Origin: Novosphingobium sp. NDB2Meth1
GTDB taxonomy: Bacteria; Pseudomonadota; Alphaproteobacteria; Sphingomonadales; Sphingomonadaceae
DNA: 64,000 bases
Reading direction: 5' to 3'
Assembly: GCF_900117425.1 (NCBI RefSeq)
Contig: NZ_FPEH01000032.1
Coordinates: forward strand, 496,001-560,000
Shown here: one piece after another, positions 19,901 through 24,309 of the stretch
Layout: every line of letters starts with the position of its first letter
Numbering within the stretch: the stretch's first letter is position 1
The notes under the pieces: model-generated
The model's input: only the letters and a program-made list of their open reading frames with translations
What the model was told of the DNA's origin: nothing
Databases searched by the model: none
Position numbers and translations under genes: made by a program

Positions 19901-21894
19901 GCCGAGCCGATCAGGTTTTCGTTACCGAAGGCCGTATCGCCCTCCGAATCGCCACCTTTGCCTGCAGTCCCGTCGAGCCGCGCGTCGACGCCGCTGGCCG
20001 AGCCGCTGTAGTCGAGCGTGTCGATGCCAGTTCCGCCGTCGAAGCGGTCGGCCCCGGCGCTGCCGGTGAACAGGTCGTCGCCCGCACCGCCTTCGATCCA
20101 CTCGCTCGCCGCGCTGCCGTGGATCGTGTCGTTGCGGTCCGTCGCGATCACGTGTTCGATGTTGAACAGCGTATCGCCCTCGGCCTCCCCCCCGCGCGAG
20201 GGGGTGCCGTCGAGGAACACTTCGATGCCCTTGGCGCCCGCAGGCGCACCCGCGAATGCACCGCTGTAGTCCACCGTATCGAAGCCTGCCCCGCCATCGA
20301 GTACGTCGGCGCCCTTGCCGCCGATCAGCGTGTTGTCATTGGCATCGCCGGTCAGGCGGTCATTGAAATCCGAGCCGACAAGACCTTCGACATTGGCGTA
20401 GGTGTCGCCTTCCGCTGCACCGCCCTTGCCTGTGCCGGTGGCGAGGCTTGCATCGACGCTTTCGCCGGAAAGGCGATAACTGACCACGTCGAAGCCGTTG
20501 CCGCCGTCGATCTTGTCGGCGCCCGCACCGGCATGGATGCGATCGTCGCCCGAGCCGGCCGCGATGTTGGTGCCGGGCGGGTTGGCGAAGAGCACGTAGA
20601 TCGGCTCGCCGGTGACCGGGTCCTTCACCGTCATCCCGGCCTGATCGAGCACGTCCTTGATGCCGAAGTGGGTCGAGACCGAGACCGAATACGTGGACGT
20701 CTTGCCGTCTGCGGAGAGGCCGAGCAGCACCGGGAAATAGAACTCGTCCTTGAAACCGTTCTCGGCGGCGGTCGCGGCGGTGGACGGCAGCTTGTAGGTC
20801 ACTTCCAGATCGAACGCGAAGTGCGATTGGCTGGCGGGGACGGGTACAGTCTTGCCGGTGGCGTCGGTGGTCGTGGTCAGCTTCTCGATCTTGCCCTGAT
20901 CGATGGTGACGAGCCAGCCCTTGTCGGTCAGCGTGCCGTTGACGATCCCATAACCCGCCGGGAGCGATGGGATCAGCACCTGCAGCAGTTCGAGACCCTT
21001 GGCGGGCACTTCGGCGACAACGTGGAGCACGCGCATGGAATTGCCCTGCGGCGCTCGCGCAGGATCATCGGCGTAGATCACGTCGTCGCCCGAGGTGCCC
21101 TCCACGCTTTCGGGCGCGGACTGGGCAGCGAACGAGGCATCCTGGGATGAACCGGGGCCGCCGGTGTTGCCCTTGATCACCGTCTCGCCGTTCTCGGTGC
21201 TGCGGGTGACACCCTCCGAGTTGAACAACTCGAACGTGAGCTTGGGGACGAGCTTGCCGATGCCGGCCGGGCCCAGCGCATCATCGGGCGCAGGCGTCGC
21301 GGAGCGGGGAGATATGACGCCCGGCGAACTCGCGGTTTGCGGCAGGGAATCGCTGATCTTCTCGGTCAGCGCCTTGCCGGTCAGGTCGGACTTGTGCTGC
21401 TTTTCCTGCTTGGCGGCGGCTTCGGCCTGCGCCTGCGCGGAGTCCTCGGGCTGGACCGCGCCGGCGGGCTGCTTGGCCTCGGTCGGCTTGCTCGAATCCG
21501 CGCTGCTGAGGTGGAGTTCGAGATCGGGGTTCTGCGGGTTGATCTCGCCGACCATGCCAACGGTCTGGTCCGCCGAAAATTCCTTGTCGGCGAAGACAAT
21601 GATCGGTTTGCGTCCGGAGAAGGCGGCGAGCGCCATGCCGGGGATGATGATGCGCGATCCGTCGGCAAAGACGAGCACCACATCGACGTCCGCGATTTCG
21701 ACCTTGAACGGCGCGTACTTGATGCCCAGCCGCGCCTTGTCGTCGGCATCGAGCTGCACGACCTTGGCCGCGCCGTAGTCCTGCTTGGCAACCGCCGCCT
21801 GCGCGCCATCGGCTTCGGGCGCAAGGTGGGGAGAGCCTTTGCCGCCCTTAAGCTTGCCGACGGAACCCGATTTGGCGCGAACGATCTTGACCAT
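1966..21894 (-). CDS. Giant RTX surface protein/adhesin, predicted type I secretion substrate (6642 aa)
   Basis: One uninterrupted frame of 6642 codons, from an ATG at 21894 preceded by GAGG. Residues about 1-180: an N-terminal domain (VDVVLVFADGSRIIIPG) resembling the prefix region of BapA-type adhesins, then a charged, Ala/Gln-rich stretch that may form a coiled coil. Residues about 285-435: a beta-rich domain (LPAGYGIVNGTLTDKGWLVTI). Residues about 445-6535: about 70 RTX modules by my count, each about 85-110 residues, with Ca2+-binding GGxGxDxL nonapeptides and a linker of the type FDTADYSAS...GGDAxGDxLxxIE. The last about 110 residues (ending TVAQLSVI) lack RTX repeats and probably carry the C-terminal secretion signal. 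There is no Sec signal, and I noticed no cysteine, as is usual for giant T1SS adhesins. It is last in the leftward operon, after tolC. A role in attachment, biofilm or a surface coat is inferred. Confidence 0.9.
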   Translation of the reverse strand: MVKIVRAKSGSVGKLKGGKGSPHLAPEADGAQAAVAKQDYGAAKVVQLDADDKARLGIKYAPFKVEIADVDVVLVFADGSRIIIPGMALAAFSGRKPIIVFADKEFSADQTVGMVGEINPQNPDLELHLSSADSSKPTEAKQPAGAVQPEDSAQAQAEAAAKQEKQHKSDLTGKALTEKISDSLPQTASSPGVISPRSATPAPDDALGPAGIGKLVPKLTFELFNSEGVTRSTENGETVIKGNTGGPGSSQDASFAAQSAPESVEGTSGDDVIYADDPARAPQGNSMRVLHVVAEVPAKGLELLQVLIPSLPAGYGIVNGTLTDKGWLVTIDQGKIEKLTTTTDATGKTVPVPASQSHFAFDLEVTYKLPSTAATAAENGFKDEFYFPVLLGLSADGKTSTYSVSVSTHFGIKDVLDQAGMTVKDPVTGEPIYVLFANPPGTNIAAGSGDDRIHAGAGADKIDGGNGFDVVSYRLSGESVDASLATGTGKGGAAEGDTYANVEGLVGSDFNDRLTGDANDNTLIGGKGADVLDGGAGFDTVDYSGAFAGAPAGAKGIEVFLDGTPSRGGEAEGDTLFNIEHVIATDRNDTIHGSAASEWIEGGAGDDLFTGSAGADRFDGGTGIDTLDYSGSASGVDARLDGTAGKGGDSEGDTAFGNENLIGSAFDDALTGDGGDNTITGGAGADRIDGAGGIDTVDFSASAVGVEVYLDGRISRGGDAEGDTYANIEVLKGSAFDDKLVGGRGDETLSGGVGDDVLEGGFGADVLNGGAGFDIASYAGSSAGVRVSLDGSLRDGGDAVGDRFVSIEGLEGSGFGDTLVGSAGDDVLRGLAGDDVLIGLGGADAIDGGEGFDTVDYSASRAGVTVRLDGTLSEGGDADGDRLTNVEKVVGSARDDVLIGGNADDTLVGGDGNDRLSGGGGADTLLGGAGFDTADYSSSSAGVSVALDGAPGTGGDAAGDILRGIEALSGSAFADRLGGDAGDNTLSGNGGDDTLLGDLGADTLTGGDGFDTADYSAAGGAVAVRLDGNASSGDIAEGDRLSGVERVIGGAYADTLIGDSGDNTLDGGAGDDVLRGGLGADTLIGGSGTDTADYSDSTSAVQVSLAANTGSGGSAAGDTFSSIENLTGSAYADRLIGDAGANRLSGGAGDDVLAGGGGADLLQGGEGFDTADYSASEAAVTVALDGSAGSGGDAEGDKLEGIEALTGSSFTDRLSGNDSANTLSGGAGDDVLAGLGGADRLIGGDGFDTADYSASATGVVVGNDGSVGLGGDAQGDTLTGIERIVGSGFDDRLNGGAGADTLDGGAGNDRLDGGAGADMLIGGLGSDIIDYGRSQTGVNAGLDGGANTGGDAEGDLYSGIEGISGSAFADVLRGSTDADMLLGQGGNDILYGSAGADVLDGGAGVDVVDYSASTVGVRVDLALGSASGGDADGDTLTGIEGVIGTAFADTLDGSAGNDTLIGGAGDDVIEGRGGADILDGGAGFDTASYEDSRSGISLRLDGSAGEGGDAEGDSVTGFERILGSAYDDAITGVGAAETLEGGGGDDRLSGAGGDDTLRGDAGDDILNGGAGADVLDGGSGFDTADYGDSSTAVTVDLGAGTGAGRDAEGDRLSGIESVLGSAFDDQLTGSARADRLVGGDGNDGLVGAAGDDTLLGGMGDDVIDGGTGADVIDGGAGYDRADYSLSGSGVSVYLDGTTGFGGTATGDTLTGIEEVTGSGFDDRLVGAGADETLRGGGGDDELAGRGGADVLDGGAGLDTADYSTSASGVTVDLAAGTGSGGDAQGDTLISIERLVGSSGADRLYGAASDDTMEGGAGDDLLAGRDGADVLLGGAGNDILDGGAGADVLDGGAGFDTVDYSGSSEAVVAGLGGSIGIGGDAAGDTLAGIERLVGSAFDDRLLGSLNDDTLEGGAGNDTLIGGEGNDTLRGGAGDDVLDGGAGADRIEGGDGIDTVDYGTSAQAVTVRLDGSVSAGGSAEGDQLIGIENLTGSAYDDTLVGADAAETISGGAGDDTIIGGAGDDRLLGGSGDDVITGGFGADVIDGGSGLNTASYAGAASGVTIDLSGALGTGGEAAGDSLSNIQRLIGSAYADSLGGGAGSETILAGAGDDILRGSAGADVLDGGSGTDVADYSASDGAVTVTLDGSIGVGGDAAGDQLVSIEGVIGSSLDDRLTGSSAVNLLDGGAGNDVLVGGGGDDVLRGGAGNDRLDGGAGADLLDGGDGSDTVDYSDSTSGVSVSVDGSVSTGGSAEGDRLLNIENLIGSAYDDILRGTAADDILTGGAGDDVLSGRGSADQLFGGAGFDTADYSDAVSGVAVSLSTGRGTAGDAAGDRLDSIERLVGSTFADQLTGSSQADTLEGGAGNDVLVGLGGDDVILGGAGDDVIDGGAGADVIDGGAGHDTVDYSASLAGVIVTLAGGASASGLAEGDVLTSIEEVIGSAEADVFSGAGADETLRGEGGDDILRGGGGADVLDGGAGFDTADYSRASAGITLSLVTGGTGGEATGDSFVSIEIVEGSEFDDSIAGTAADDVLRGRGGNDLLDGGAGADVLDGGAGNDVLRGGAGADMLLGGAGSDTADYSTSSAGIAINLDGSLSAGGDAQGDILSSIENAVGSAFDDMIVGTSQGERLEGGAGNDLLGGGGGSDTLLGGMGDDILTGGVGADLLDGGDGFDTASYADSAAGVTVRLDGGPASGGDAEGDVLTGIEGVIGSAQNDTIIGGAADDRLDGGAGDDVLMGGAGDDTLLGGSGDDLLVGGLGADILDGGSGLNTASYADAAAGVAVDLSGAAGTGGEATGDQLVGISRLIGSAFGDRLGGGAGSETILGGAGDDTLLGSAGNDVLDGGSGFDTVSYAASGAAVTAYLDGRGGSGGDAAGDVLIDIEGLIGSAFDDQLTGSDNADRIEGGAGNDTIYGGGGNDTLLGGAGNDVIVGGDGADAIDGGLGIDTASYAGSTSGVTIALDGSGGADGAAGDTLIGIEVLIGSVYDDRLGGGAGSETIRAGDGDDTLVGSLGADTLIGGDGIDTADYSGSTSAVNAGLDGRIGTGGFAEGDTLSSIERLVGSAFGDRLAGGIGSETLDGGAGDDTLTGSIGADVLIGGADFDTADYSASGSGVTIATDGSLGSSGDAAGDTLGGIERVVGSAFADTLGGSAGADTLEGGAGDDVISGGAGDDTLLGGSGDDAITGGEGADVIDGGTGFDRLSYAASAAAIQLNLATGLGSGGDAAGDRVSGIEQVEGSDFNDTITGSAADEVLLGGAGSDTLSGGAGNDTLSGGSGDDVLAGGAGADVLDGGTGFDTADYSASAAAVQITLDGSTATGGDAEGDSLIGVERVIGSAYADTIIGGSAAETLEGSAGNDTLSGGGGGDTLLGGAGDDVLRGGAGADVVDGGTGFDTADYSTSDAAVQIVLDGSAATGGDAQGDVLTGIERVNGSAFDDTLTGSGGAETLSGGAGDDVLRGLAGNDTLLGGSGDDTLDGGAGADIIDGGSGFDTVTYAASSAGVTASLGGSVGSGGDAAGDTITNVEVLRGSAFADTLIGRVGADTLYGDAGDDTLVGTAGSDTLDGGDGFDTADYSASAAGVTVNLDGTVSGGGDAAGDTLTSIERVIGSAQADTLRGADGNDTLEGGAGNDTLIGGAGADRLLGQSGDDTLVGDLGADVLDGGLGLDTVDYSASASGVNAGLDGGANSGGDAAGDVIANAEVLIGSAFGDTLRGGTGADTLLGGGGDDVLKGGAGTDVLDGGTGFDMADYSASSAGVTVNLATGTGTGGDAQGDVLTGIEMVIGSALADRLTGSTGADVLLGGGGNDVLIGGLGEDMLGGGAGDDTLIGGAGNDSLDGGAGVDTADYSGSIQAVRVALDGSTGSGGDAEGDVLTGIEIVIGSALGDTLIGASADETLQGGAGDDTLIGGAGADTLVGGDGFDTADYSAAGAAIAVTLDGSAGTAGDATGDRLTTIERLIGSAYDDTLGGSVGDDAILGGAGADTISGGAGNDVLQGGTGDDTLIGGAGADVLDGGAGFDTASYAASASAVTVTLGGAAGSRGDAAGDMLTSIEQLIGSAFDDRLTGSAANETFRAGAGNDVVTGGDGDDQLFGEAGDDTLIGGAGADLLDGGAGIDTVSYATSLSAVTINLDGTVSVGGDADGDVILNVERVIGSGFNDVFNGSTGADQIDGGAGDDLFNASAGADVLTGGAGFDTVDYSAGTVAVTVRMDGTASSGGLAEGDVLSGIEQVIGTAYGDTIIGSSAADTILGQDGNDTLSGGAGADTLVGGNGDDTLIGGAGADVLDGGAGFDTADYSGAASVVAVRMDGVSGTLGDGLGDVLTGIERLVGSAYADSLLGSAGADVIEGGAGDDQVQGVAGDDTLSGGSGNDVIEGGLGADRIDGGAGIDIADYSNSASSVTIATDGSTGSGGDAAGDVLTGIETIRGSAYADILGGSAGADTLLGQSGDDVLAGLGGADVLSGGEGFDTADYSASASAVTVDLAAGTGSAGDAAGDTLTSIERVVGSAFADRLTGSANADVLEGGAGNDRLDGGAGADTLLGGAGDDTLIGGTGSDVLDGGTGFDTADYTASTQGVTVYNNGIDPGSGGAATGDVLIGIERVLGSAFADTLVGGSAAETLIGNDGNDVIEGGAGADVIDGGTGFDTASYEHATAAVTVSLAAGGGNGSGSAGEAAGDVLTGIERLLGSDYNDTLIGGAAADTLEGGAGDDLLVAGAGIDTMIGGAGNDTADYSAAGAGITIALDGSAGIGDIAAGDRLTGIEGVIGSAFADTITGAFSNDTLSGGGGNDVLSGGSGADTLLGGAGEDLLSGDSGADVLDGGTGTDTVTYAGSVGGVTVDLAAGTATGGDAAGDTFVSIERFTGSRGSDTFVGGSGDDWFDGFDGNDTLSGGAGNDTLLGGIGDDTIAGGAGADSIDGGAGYDSADYSASAAGVTIRTGGTSSGGDAQGDTLANIERVVGSAFADRFEGRNADEEFVGGAGDDVFIASGGADIYRGDAGNDVVDYSTSASSGMVIYMDGGFGTTGDAAGDRLFDIETVIGSAQNDTIYAAATGSTILAGGGSDTLYGADGADVLDGGAGDDVIVTGLGADIVTGGSGIDTVDYRNSNAAVTVTNNGSAGSGGWAAGDVLSGIEVIYGSTNYGDTLRGGITSSTALYGWGGNDTFVSFGQADSIDGGTGTDTVDYSASLAGVTVRLDGTASSGGDAEGDAIIGVERVIGSALADTLIGAGFNETLLGGDGDDTLIGGAGADVLDGGAGFDTADYSTAGGVIVRMDGTPGSAGEANGDVLINVERVIGSGLSDVIYGSANADTIFGGAGDDVLAPGLGADTLDGGAGTDTVDYTSSASALTVNLTNAALSTGLAQGDTFTNIEVWSLSAFNDTFIGSAAAETVYGNDGNDTIDGGAGNDTLYGGNGNDILIGGAGADTIDGGTGTDTVDYSASGAGISINLGTGTNNTGGDAEGDFFVPGTVENALGSAFDDTITGSSGTNNLRGGGGNDVILGGAGADAMDGGAGIDTVSYLGANVGVTVNLLTGAASGGDAAGDTLTGFENIQGGNGADTLTGDANANTILGSFGNDVIQGGAGADTLYGEDGDDTIDGGAGADVLSGGAGANTLSYASAASAVAASLATGTGTLGDAQGDTFSGFVNLTGSGFNDTLVGSLGGNTIRGGAGDDLIDGGAGSDTLFGDTGNDTFLGGNGFDYMDGGSGTDTVDYSAAGSSVSADLNGGSGTAGDALGDSYVSIENLTGSAFNDTLQGSSGNNVLSGGDGNDFLIGLGGNDTILGGNGDDRISGGAGADALDGGAGTNLLFFGTDPSQPQSVSVTTGVTVNLDGVTLGTGGDAAGDTYRNFQIIYLTNQADRVTGTTAAEWFRGLGGADTINGGGGIDTVSYYGSGAVTVGLDGATGSGNEAQGDVLSNVEILQGTQFDDTLWGDAGDNTLYGMEGNDTLRGDGGSDVLDGGSGSDTVSYANSTSGVTASLLAGSGSAGDAAGDTYVSIENLTGSGSADTLIGDANANVLSGGAGNDFLRGGAGADTLNGSNGFDTADYSDSTAAVSVYLDGTAANGGFAQGDVLTSVEGLIGSAFSDTLVGSNSNETISGGDGDDTISGFVGDDTLNGGNGNDFIDGGTGADTVDGGAGTDTFTYANSTGGVTAYLDGTVGLGNEATGDRLTGIEILIGSAFDDTLSGTSGADTLRGGNGNDVLIGGAGADVLDGGAGTDSVSFANSASTITASFATGSLVVTASDAVGDSYISIEGVVGSAFNDTLRGGAGIELLDGGLGDDTLYGSAGADTIIGGGGFDTIDYSASTASVTARLDGTASSGGDAAGDLLSGIEQVIGTSLADTFLGTGADETFRGGGGDDSMTGGAGNDSLYGEAGNDILSGGLGSDVLDGGAGTDTVTYANSTLGVAANLADSSFNTNEAAGDTYNSIENLIGSAFNDRLTGDGGANVLDGGAGNDRLTGGAGADSLIGGAGADIADYSQSGSAVALSLGGGGAGTGTGSAGDAAGDTLSGIESVIGSSFADGFTLTLGAGFSIDGGAGSDTVSLAANSGTVSAAQLAGVLSRVETIDFNASGTNASLTVDASFIQSVAGAGNASHLTLDFNAGDTLQIAGGAIYTQSGNDYTFYSDSSLTTTVAQLSVI
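2260..20560 (-). repeat. Tandem RTX module array (about 70 degenerate repeats, about 260 bp each)
   Basis: About 18.3 kb of head-to-tail modules. Each encodes several GGAGxDxLxGG nonapeptides, then a D(V/A)(D/S)Y(S/A)xS segment, a beta strand (VTVxLDG), a GGDAxGD turn and LxxIExxxGSxxxDxL. I counted 70 of the (V/A)(D/S)Y-type marks by hand. Neighbours differ by point changes and by the number of nonapeptides, so this is an old, diversified array, not a recent duplication. The repeats keep the GC-rich strand bias that leaves long open frames on the opposite strand. Confidence 0.88.
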
Positions 21895-21948
21895 AGGACC
21901 TCGATGGGTGGGTGGCGGGTTCTAGCGCCCGCAGACTTAGAGCTTGGA

Positions 21949-21964
21949 CCGGAGGAGCCTCCGG
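21949..21964. other. Short palindromic hairpin between tolC-like and RTX genes
   Basis: CCGGAG (21949-21954) and CTCCGG (21959-21964) around a 4-base loop, inside the 95-base gap that separates the outer-membrane-factor stop from the RTX start. There is no U-tract in the direction of transcription. It could be a processing or pausing site that sets RTX level apart from that of the exporter. Confidence 0.3.
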
Positions 21965-21989
21965 GGTTTCACGTAGGCTGCGCGGGGCA

Positions 21990-23849
21990 TCAGTCCTCGC
22001 TGCCGGGCGCGGGCTGGACGAGATCCGGGAGCGGCTGGCCGCCGCTGACGAGATCGAACAACCCGCCAAGCTTCTGCAGCACGCGGTACTCGGCGGCGCG
22101 CAGCGCGATCTGATTGGCCGTCTGCTTGGCCTTGGCGGCGAACAGCAGCTGTTCGGCATCGAGCAGATCGAACACCGTGCGCCGCCCGCCGCGGAACTGC
22201 TGCTTGTAGAGATCGGCCACTTTCTGGGCGGAGGCGATTTCCGCCTCGATCGTGGCGATCTTCTCGCGCGCGGCGCCAAGGCTGGCGTAATCGACGCGGA
22301 TATCCTGCTCGACCTCGCGGCGGCGGCGATCGAGCTCATAATCGGCCTGGCGCAGGCGCGCGGCGATGCGGTGCTTGGTCGCCGTAGCGGCGCCGCCGTT
22401 GTAGAGCCGGTAGGAGAACGTCACCATCGCGCGCGCATCGATGGCGCGCCCGGTCGCGCCGAGCACATCCTGCCGGTAGTCGCTGGCGATGGTGAGGCCG
22501 AGACGCGGCAACGCGGTATCGGCCTGGCTGTCGTACTGCTTGTCGAGCGAGCGGCGGTCTTCAACGGCCTGCGCAAGGCGGGGACTGCGCGTGTCGATCA
22601 GATCGACCGCGACATCGGCGCTTTCAGGGAGCGCAGAGCCGGCAGCGGGCACTTCGGCAGCGCGCAGCGGCATGTGATCGGTCAGGCGCTTGTAGGCATT
22701 GCGCGCCTGTTCGAGGGCGCTTTGCCGGTCGAGCAGCTGCGAGCGCACGTTGTCGAGCCGCGTCTGCGCGCGTTCGACATCGGCAGCGGTGGTGAGGCCG
22801 AGGTCCTTCTGCACGGTGACGATGCGCAGGATCTTCTTCACTGAAGCGATCTCGCCCTCGGCCAGCGCGACGAGGTTCTGCTGCAGCAGCACACCGAGAT
22901 AGGCATTGGCGATATCATAGGAGATCGCCTCGATCCGCTCGCGCGTGCCCCATTGCGCGGAGCGGTAGCTGGCACGGGCGCGCTTTATGTCGTTGATGGT
23001 GACGCCGAAGTCCCACAAGTTCTGGTTGAGCGAGACGGTCGCCTCGCTGCGGAAGCGCTGGGTGGCAGCTTGCGGAATGTTGCGCGCGAATTCGCGGCCC
23101 CACGCACCCGTTACGTCGATGCGCGGCAGGTAGCCCGCGCGCGCCTCGTTTACGGCAAAGCGGGCGTCGTCCTGCTGGGCGAGCGATATCTGGATTTCCG
23201 GATTCCCTTTGAGCGAGGCGATGATCGCGTCGGTGAGGGATTCGGTGCCTTCCGTACCGGGCGACGGCGGGTCCGGGGCCGGGTCGGGTTCCTCCGGCTC
23301 GGGATCGGCGGGGGGGGGCGGGGCCGGGAGCGGGCCTGGGCCGTCGAGCTTCGAGAGCACCACGCGCCGGCTTGGCGGCGCCTCGGCCACGGCAGGCTGT
23401 GCCGGATCGAGCGGAGGAAGCTCGCTTTCGGCCGTCAGGCGCGCGTTCAGGGTGGAGCCGTCGGGCATCGGCCCTTGCAGCGGGACCGGCGCGGGTAAAG
23501 CGGCGAGTTCGGCCTGCGGGAGCGGGGGCACGACATCGGCAAGGATCGCCGGTGCGAAGGGTGCCGGAAACAGGGGTTCGGCCGAGGCCAGCCGGATCAC
23601 AGCCGGCAGCATTGGCGGGGTGGGGGGCGGCGAAGGAGGCGGCGCTGTAACGATGCCATGACCAAGACCTGCTCCTGACACGGTAACGAGATCAGGACCC
23701 TCGAGGCCGTCGAGAACATAGGCCAACAGTGGCGGGGGCACTGCAGCGGCCGGGGAAGGAGCAGGCTCTGCAGCGCGCGCCGCGAACCCAGCCAGCACCG
23801 CGCCAGTGGCGAACGCCGTGAGCGGCAGTCGGGCAAGGGAATGCGGCAC
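21990..23849 (-). CDS. TolC-family outer-membrane efflux protein of a type I secretion system, with proline-rich N-terminal extension
   Basis: The GTG at 23849 is preferred. AAGGAAG sits 5 bases upstream, and it yields a neat signal peptide (PHSLARLPLTAFATGAVLAG, cut near ARAAEP). An ATG at 23900 lacks a ribosome site and would bury the signal. The mature protein has about 170 residues very rich in Pro and Ala (PPPSPPPTPP, PEPEEPDPAPDPP), unusual for TolC. The outer-membrane-factor domain follows, with paired repeats (ESLTDAIIASLKGNPEI, NQNLWDFGVTI, and in the second half GLTIASDYRQDV, TFSYRLYNGGAA). It should form the trimeric outer-membrane channel for the ABC exporter/HlyD pair of this locus. 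The Pro-rich segment may span or contact the peptidoglycan (inference). Confidence 0.88.
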   Translation of the reverse strand: MPHSLARLPLTAFATGAVLAGFAARAAEPAPSPAAAVPPPLLAYVLDGLEGPDLVTVSGAGLGHGIVTAPPPSPPPTPPMLPAVIRLASAEPLFPAPFAPAILADVVPPLPQAELAALPAPVPLQGPMPDGSTLNARLTAESELPPLDPAQPAVAEAPPSRRVVLSKLDGPGPLPAPPPPADPEPEEPDPAPDPPSPGTEGTESLTDAIIASLKGNPEIQISLAQQDDARFAVNEARAGYLPRIDVTGAWGREFARNIPQAATQRFRSEATVSLNQNLWDFGVTINDIKRARASYRSAQWGTRERIEAISYDIANAYLGVLLQQNLVALAEGEIASVKKILRIVTVQKDLGLTTAADVERAQTRLDNVRSQLLDRQSALEQARNAYKRLTDHMPLRAAEVPAAGSALPESADVAVDLIDTRSPRLAQAVEDRRSLDKQYDSQADTALPRLGLTIASDYRQDVLGATGRAIDARAMVTFSYRLYNGGAATATKHRIAARLRQADYELDRRRREVEQDIRVDYASLGAAREKIATIEAEIASAQKVADLYKQQFRGGRRTVFDLLDAEQLLFAAKAKQTANQIALRAAEYRVLQKLGGLFDLVSGGQPLPDLVQPAPGSED

Positions 23850-23949
23850 CTGGGCTTCCTTCTTGATCTTTTCGATCCCGCCCCGGTGTGCAGCCAACAT
23901 GGTTAATTGCGGCGCAAGCAGACCCTAGGGGATAGCCCTTGTCCGCGCG

Positions 23950-24309
23950 TCAGGCGGCGTCGGCTGCGGTTGCGGCTGCCGCTGCGGTGTGGGCGAGCAG
24001 ATGGTCCAGCTCGCTGTCCGCGAGGGGCCGTTCGAAGCGGATGCCGAAGCCGAGCGGGGTGGTCGCAACGATCTCGCCGACGAGCGCAAGCCCCGCGATC
24101 TGCACCTGCACCGCATCGCCGCGGCGGTTCATCAGGTAGGCCAGGCGCGGGCGAAACATTGCGCCGCCGCGCGAGAGGTTGATCAGGCGGCCTTCGTAGC
24201 TGACCATCTTTTCGGTCAGCACAATTTCACCGTCGATCCGGCACTCGTGGCGCTCGTCGGCGCGCGAGAAGACGGGGCGGCGGCCGAACGGGTGGAAATG
24301 CAGCGGCAT
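23950..24309 (-). CDS. PilZ-domain protein, predicted c-di-GMP receptor
   Basis: 119 residues, essentially a lone PilZ domain. Both parts of the c-di-GMP motif are present: RxxxR as R20-HEC-R24, and (D/N)xSxxG as N44-LSRG-G49. A beta-barrel follows (GEIVATTPLGFGIRFERPL) and an Ala-rich C-terminal helix. Its ATG overlaps the TGA of the upstream channel gene (TGATG), so it is translationally coupled to it. PilZ proteins act by docking onto partners when c-di-GMP rises, as YcgR does on the flagellar stator. Placement right after a MotA/ExbB-like gene suggests an analogous control of this channel or of the exporter. Binding motif seen; partner inferred. Confidence 0.88.
   Translation of the reverse strand: MPLHFHPFGRRPVFSRADERHECRIDGEIVLTEKMVSYEGRLINLSRGGAMFRPRLAYLMNRRGDAVQVQIAGLALVGEIVATTPLGFGIRFERPLADSELDHLLAHTAAAAATAADAA

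Noticed and set aside
2260..20560. CRISPR-like repeat array
   Set aside because: The repeats are coding RTX modules of variable sequence about 260 bp long, without short identical repeats and unique spacers.
1966..21894. RTX frame as several genes or an assembly artefact
   Set aside because: One frame stays open without stop from a supported start to a unique C-terminal domain; modules differ from each other, which argues against collapse or artificial duplication.
23850..23900. ATG at 23900 as start of the TolC-like gene
   Set aside because: No ribosome site, and it puts 17 charged residues before the signal peptide; the GTG at 23849 with AAGGAAG fits better.
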